Notes under the pieces: generated by a model | Seen by the model: the letters and a program-made list of their open reading frames with translations, nothing else | Told to the model about the DNA's origin: nothing | The model's database searches: none | Made by a program: the position numbers and the translations under genes | DNA from: a virus | Direction: 5' to 3' (one strand) | DNA: 41,361 nt | Virus record (IMG/VR): IMGVR_UViG_3300033150_000112 | Coordinates: 1-41,361 of that record | Shown: piece after piece, positions 39,388 through 41,361 of the stretch | Numbering within the stretch: position 1 is the first letter of the stretch | Layout: every line of letters starts with the position of its first letter

Positions 39388-39645
39388 ATGAAACCAATAG
39401 GTAAATATATTTTAATTAAAGAAATTAAAGAAGAGGTTAAGACTGAATCAGGTCTATTACTTTCCGCAGAAGATACTAGCAACATTAGATATAAGAAAGG
39501 AAAAGTAATAGCACCCGGTACTGACGTTGTTGTTATTGATTCAGAAGATGTTATATACTATGACTCAAGAGCGGGTTATACAATGATAATTAAAGAAGAG
39601 ACATATACGGTTATTTCTGAGAGGGATGTCGTTGTTGTCTTATAG
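39388..39645 (+). CDS. groES: Co-chaperonin GroES (Cpn10), 85 aa
   Basis: MKPIGKYILIKEIKEEVKTE carries the first strand. EVKTESGLLLSAEDTSNI is the mobile loop region that contacts the chaperonin ring, and KKGKVIAPGTDV then YYDSRAGYTMIIKEETYTVI finish the beta barrel. The length is close to the bacterial GroES (about 95-97), with a shorter roof loop. It lies directly downstream of groEL and its last 35 nt overlap the end of the opposing MarR-like gene. Confidence 0.92.
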   Translation: MKPIGKYILIKEIKEEVKTESGLLLSAEDTSNIRYKKGKVIAPGTDVVVIDSEDVIYYDSRAGYTMIIKEETYTVISERDVVVVL

Positions 39646-40042
39646 CTTTGTTTAGTTTCTTTATGTAGTTTCTAAACACAGTATCCATATATCCTATGTT
39701 TTTTAGAAAGAGGGGGTTGTTAGATTTCGATTCGGGAATCTCTTCTCCCTCTAACTTTTTATATATAGATGTTATAACTCTAACTGCTTTGTAAGATAAT
39801 TGGTATATAGCTTTTCTTTTACCGTTACGTTTTCTAAAAACTTCTATCCACCCTCTTTCCCTTAGACTCTCGAATCTATTCTTATCCCAACTTAGTAATT
39901 CGTTGAACTCATCAAAGTCATCTTTACTAAAGTATTTCTCAGACCTGAGAAACATAAGCATATCTAAATCAGCAGTTGTTAAGTCGTATTTAGACTTAAT
40001 ATAATATCGGACTACCTTCCAATATTTCAAGTAATCAGGCAT
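39611..40042 (-). CDS. MarR-like winged-helix regulator, 143 aa
   Basis: The core KYDLTTADLDMLMFLRSEKY, then DFDEFNELLSWDKNRFESLR and ERGWIEVFRKRNGKRKAIYQ followed by LSYKAVRVITSIYKKLEGEE, follows the winged-helix plan of MarR-type regulators: helix-turn-helix, then basic wing, then dimer helix. The C-terminal 40 residues are basic. It is transcribed from one half of the palindromic promoter at 40057-40075 and ends inside groES, so it is likely to regulate neighbouring phage genes. Ligand and targets are unknown. Confidence 0.75.
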   Translation of the reverse strand: MPDYLKYWKVVRYYIKSKYDLTTADLDMLMFLRSEKYFSKDDFDEFNELLSWDKNRFESLRERGWIEVFRKRNGKRKAIYQLSYKAVRVITSIYKKLEGEEIPESKSNNPLFLKNIGYMDTVFRNYIKKLNKAIRQQRHPSQK

Positions 40043-40056
40043 TCAATTAAATTTAA

Positions 40057-40075
40057 TATCTTTGTAGCAAAGATA
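40057..40075. promoter_or_regulatory. Palindromic divergent promoter pair
   Basis: TATCTTTGTAGCAAAGATA is a perfect 19-bp palindrome around one central base pair. Each half is a TAnnTTTG -7 box: the plus box (40057-40064) faces the gene at 40093 and the minus box (40075-40068) faces the MarR-like gene ending its leader at 40042. The two polymerase sites overlap, so both genes are likely to be expressed alternatively or under common control. Confidence 0.65.
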
Positions 40076-40092
40076 ATAATAAATATTTCGAT

Positions 40093-40398
40093 ATGAGTTG
40101 TGAAGGATTAACCGGACAGAAACTAAAAGATTGCAAAGCTAAAGCAAAAATAGATAAAGATGCTGAGTCTGATAAAAAGACCAACGCAGAAAAAGCAAAA
40201 GCAAGAGCAGAGAAACTAAAGAAGGCTACTACTGATTTAAGTACATTTAAAAATAAAGATGTAGTTAAGTGGGAAAAGAAACCAAATGGAGAGCGAAGAA
40301 CTACAGGTGCAGGTAAATTAGCTTTTGGGGGAACAAGTCTAGGTAAGTCAAGAACTCGTATGGCAAGAAAGAAAAACGGAAAAAGTTATAGAGCATAG
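40093..40398 (+). CDS. Small Lys-rich protein, MSCxGLTG family, 101 aa
   Basis: It opens MSCEGLTGQKLKDCKAKAK and has about one-third Lys/Arg residues, with a basic helix (NAEKAKARAEKLKKATT) and a Gly/Lys/Arg-rich end (SLGKSRTRMARKKNGKSYRA). The opening is shared with the protein at 40895-41254. Two cysteines in the first 15 residues could bind metal or cross-link. It is probably a nucleic-acid-binding or virion-associated basic protein; no function is known to me. Confidence 0.65.
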   Translation: MSCEGLTGQKLKDCKAKAKIDKDAESDKKTNAEKAKARAEKLKKATTDLSTFKNKDVVKWEKKPNGERRTTGAGKLAFGGTSLGKSRTRMARKKNGKSYRA

Positions 40399-40400
40399 TT

Positions 40401-40532
40401 ATGAGTAAAGCAAAACCATATTTCACACAAGCAAATAAGTCAATGAAAGGTAAACCGGAAAAGTACGGACTACCTTCTAATAAGCAGATAGCTAATAGTG
40501 TATACGCAAAATGCGGAAGTAAAAAGAAATAG
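40401..40532 (+). CDS. Small basic protein, 43 aa
   Basis: The frame reads MSKAKPYFTQANKSMKGKPE, then KYGLPSNKQIANSVYAKCGS, ending KKK. It starts 2 nt after the preceding stop and ends 3 nt before the next start, so it sits in the same tight row. It has one cysteine and a strongly basic end. I do not recognise a named family. Confidence 0.7.
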   Translation: MSKAKPYFTQANKSMKGKPEKYGLPSNKQIANSVYAKCGSKKK

Positions 40533-40535
40533 ATT

Positions 40536-40895
40536 ATGCCAAAGGATGCTTGTTACAAAAAGGTAATGAAGAGTTACGGCAAGTGGTCGGCTCGTGCTGC
40601 ACAAGCAACTGCTAAGTGCAGAAAGAAAAAGGGCAAGGTAAATAAATCTAAAGCAGGGTCTAATCTAAAAAGATGGACTGCCGAGAAGTGGATAGACACT
40701 AGAACAGGTAAGCCTTGTGGAACGGGAGGTAGAAGCGAATACTGCAGACCATCCAAAAGAGTATCATCAAAAACACCGGTAACAAAATCGGAAATGTCAA
40801 GAGGTACTTTGAAAAAGAAACAAGCTGAAAAAGCAAGGATAGGTAAGCAAGGTGCAGGTGGAAGAAAAGTTAAATCAGTTAGAAAAAAGAAATAA
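40536..40895 (+). CDS. DUF5872-like basic protein, 119 aa
   Basis: MPKDACYKKVMKSYGKWSAR, AAQATAKCRKKKGKV, SNLKRWTAEKWIDTRTGKPC and SEYCRPSKRVSSKTPVTK match the DUF5872 type, a short cysteine/lysine-rich domain I recall from phages and giant viruses. The four cysteines (C6, then in AKCRK, GKPCG and EYCRP) could form a metal site. The C-terminus is a Lys/Gly-rich tail. It shares its stop with the next start (TAATG). A nucleic-acid or virion role is likely but unproven. Confidence 0.75.
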   Translation: MPKDACYKKVMKSYGKWSARAAQATAKCRKKKGKVNKSKAGSNLKRWTAEKWIDTRTGKPCGTGGRSEYCRPSKRVSSKTPVTKSEMSRGTLKKKQAEKARIGKQGAGGRKVKSVRKKK

Positions 40896-41254
40896 TGAGT
40901 TGTAAAGGATTAACAGGAAGTGCTTTGATGGATTGCAAGGCAAGACAAAAAGCAACAGTAACTTCTGCTTCAGTAAAGAGGGAAAAGAATGGAAAGTTAA
41001 AAAGAAGTAGCCACTCTACTATTGAAAGCAGTAATCGTATATCTAAAAAAACAGTAAAGGGAGCGAAGGTAAAAAGAAAATCTGCTACTCTTCAAGATGA
41101 TGGTAGTTTAGTTATCGCAACAAATAGTTCTTCTAATCCTGTAGGGAAAACAAGGAAAATAAGAAATAAAAAACGAGCAGCAAAAAAATTAGCTAATATG
41201 ACTGAAAGGTTTAATAAGCAGCAAAATCGTTTTAATAAGAAAGCAACATCATAA
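40895..41254 (+). CDS. Small basic protein, MSCxGLTG family, 119 aa
   Basis: It opens MSCKGLTGSALMDCKARQKA, a clear paralogue of the opening at 40093, then has a Ser/Lys-rich middle (KREKNGKLKRSSHSTIESSN) and a basic helical end (KKLANMTERFNKQQNRFNKK). Only the opening is clearly shared; the rest has diverged. It is coupled to both neighbours by TAATG overlaps. Confidence 0.7.
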   Translation: MSCKGLTGSALMDCKARQKATVTSASVKREKNGKLKRSSHSTIESSNRISKKTVKGAKVKRKSATLQDDGSLVIATNSSSNPVGKTRKIRNKKRAAKKLANMTERFNKQQNRFNKKATS

Positions 41255-41361
41255 TGGCGGTAAGCAAAAAGAATATGAAGTGTAACTCGGTGAGACCGAG
41301 TACAAGACCGGGCAAAAAGAAAATGGTTAAAGCCTGTGAAGGTGGAAAAGAAAAACTAATT
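41254..41361 (+). CDS. Conserved small phage protein, N-terminal part (partial)
   Basis: The first 36 residues (MAVSKKNMKCNSVRPSTRPG, KKKMVKACEGGKEKLI) run off the right edge. The KKNMKCN...RP...KxxVKACEGGKEK pattern is one I recognise from small basic proteins of many marine phages (a DUF6321-like type), function unknown. Its ATG overlaps the previous stop as TAATG. Confidence 0.75.
   Translation, partial: MAVSKKNMKCNSVRPSTRPGKKKMVKACEGGKEKLI

Noticed and set aside
1-41361. Prophage or plasmid rather than lytic phage
   Set aside because: No integrase, repressor, partition or conjugation genes are visible in this window; the rest of the genome is not seen, so a temperate style cannot be fully excluded.

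Overview
This window looks like part of the genome of a lytic, podovirus-type (possibly crAss-like) phage of a Bacteroidota host, probably a marine flavobacterium. The evidence is AT-rich DNA and Bacteroidota-type -7 promoter boxes (TAnnTTTG) upstream of several genes. Starts follow A-rich leaders rather than Shine-Dalgarno sites. The virion proteins resemble the tail-ring, tail-hub and injected-protein set of short-tailed Bacteroidota phages. Arginine is written mostly as AGA, and the window carries a tRNA-Arg(UCU). No integrase, repressor cassette, terminase or portal gene is visible. Both ends of the window cut through genes, so the genome continues on each side.

Layout. (1) 1-21801, plus strand: the virion block. 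It starts with the C-terminus of a probable major capsid protein and continues with two small unknown proteins and two ring/tail-tube-like proteins. Then come a 1612-aa tail-hub-like protein, a cysteine-rich companion, a conserved tail protein and a cupin-like protein. It ends with two alpha-helical internal virion proteins, a 2632-aa polyvalent protein with a zincin motif and a 50-aa protein. (2) 21763-36340, minus strand: a tightly packed operon-like block, with many ATGA, TAATG or longer overlaps. Read in the direction of transcription it has an ArdC-like antirestriction protein, small membrane, zinc-ribbon and unknown proteins, a lysozyme/transglycosylase-like protein, a DUF3846-like protein and a DUF1599/MazG-like protein. 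It continues with a DnaA-domain-IV-like protein, a Sak3-type annealing protein with its PD-(D/E)XK exonuclease, SSB, primase-helicase, SNF2-like helicase, VRR-NUC nuclease, a second DnaA-like protein and a final nuclease-like gene. (3) 36341-37379: a mostly non-coding control region with divergent promoters, a very G-rich tract, a 64-aa gene with a strong terminator, tRNA-Arg and a TGTCGA-repeat locus. (4) 37380-41361: a PD-(D/E)XK nuclease (minus), phage GroEL and GroES (plus), a MarR-like regulator (minus), then a row of small Lys/Cys-rich proteins (plus) running off the end.

How the parts fit. The minus block supplies genome protection, DNA replication and recombination. The plus block builds the capsid, tail and injected proteins. 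The chaperonin pair could fold the capsid or the very large virion proteins. The most interesting material is non-coding: a three-copy structured element in the gaps of the minus operon, two distant loci with the same TGTCGA site architecture around an AT-rich core, a G-quadruplex-prone tract between divergent promoters, and a duplicated promoter-leader cassette. All functional calls are by eye from motifs; no database search was run.
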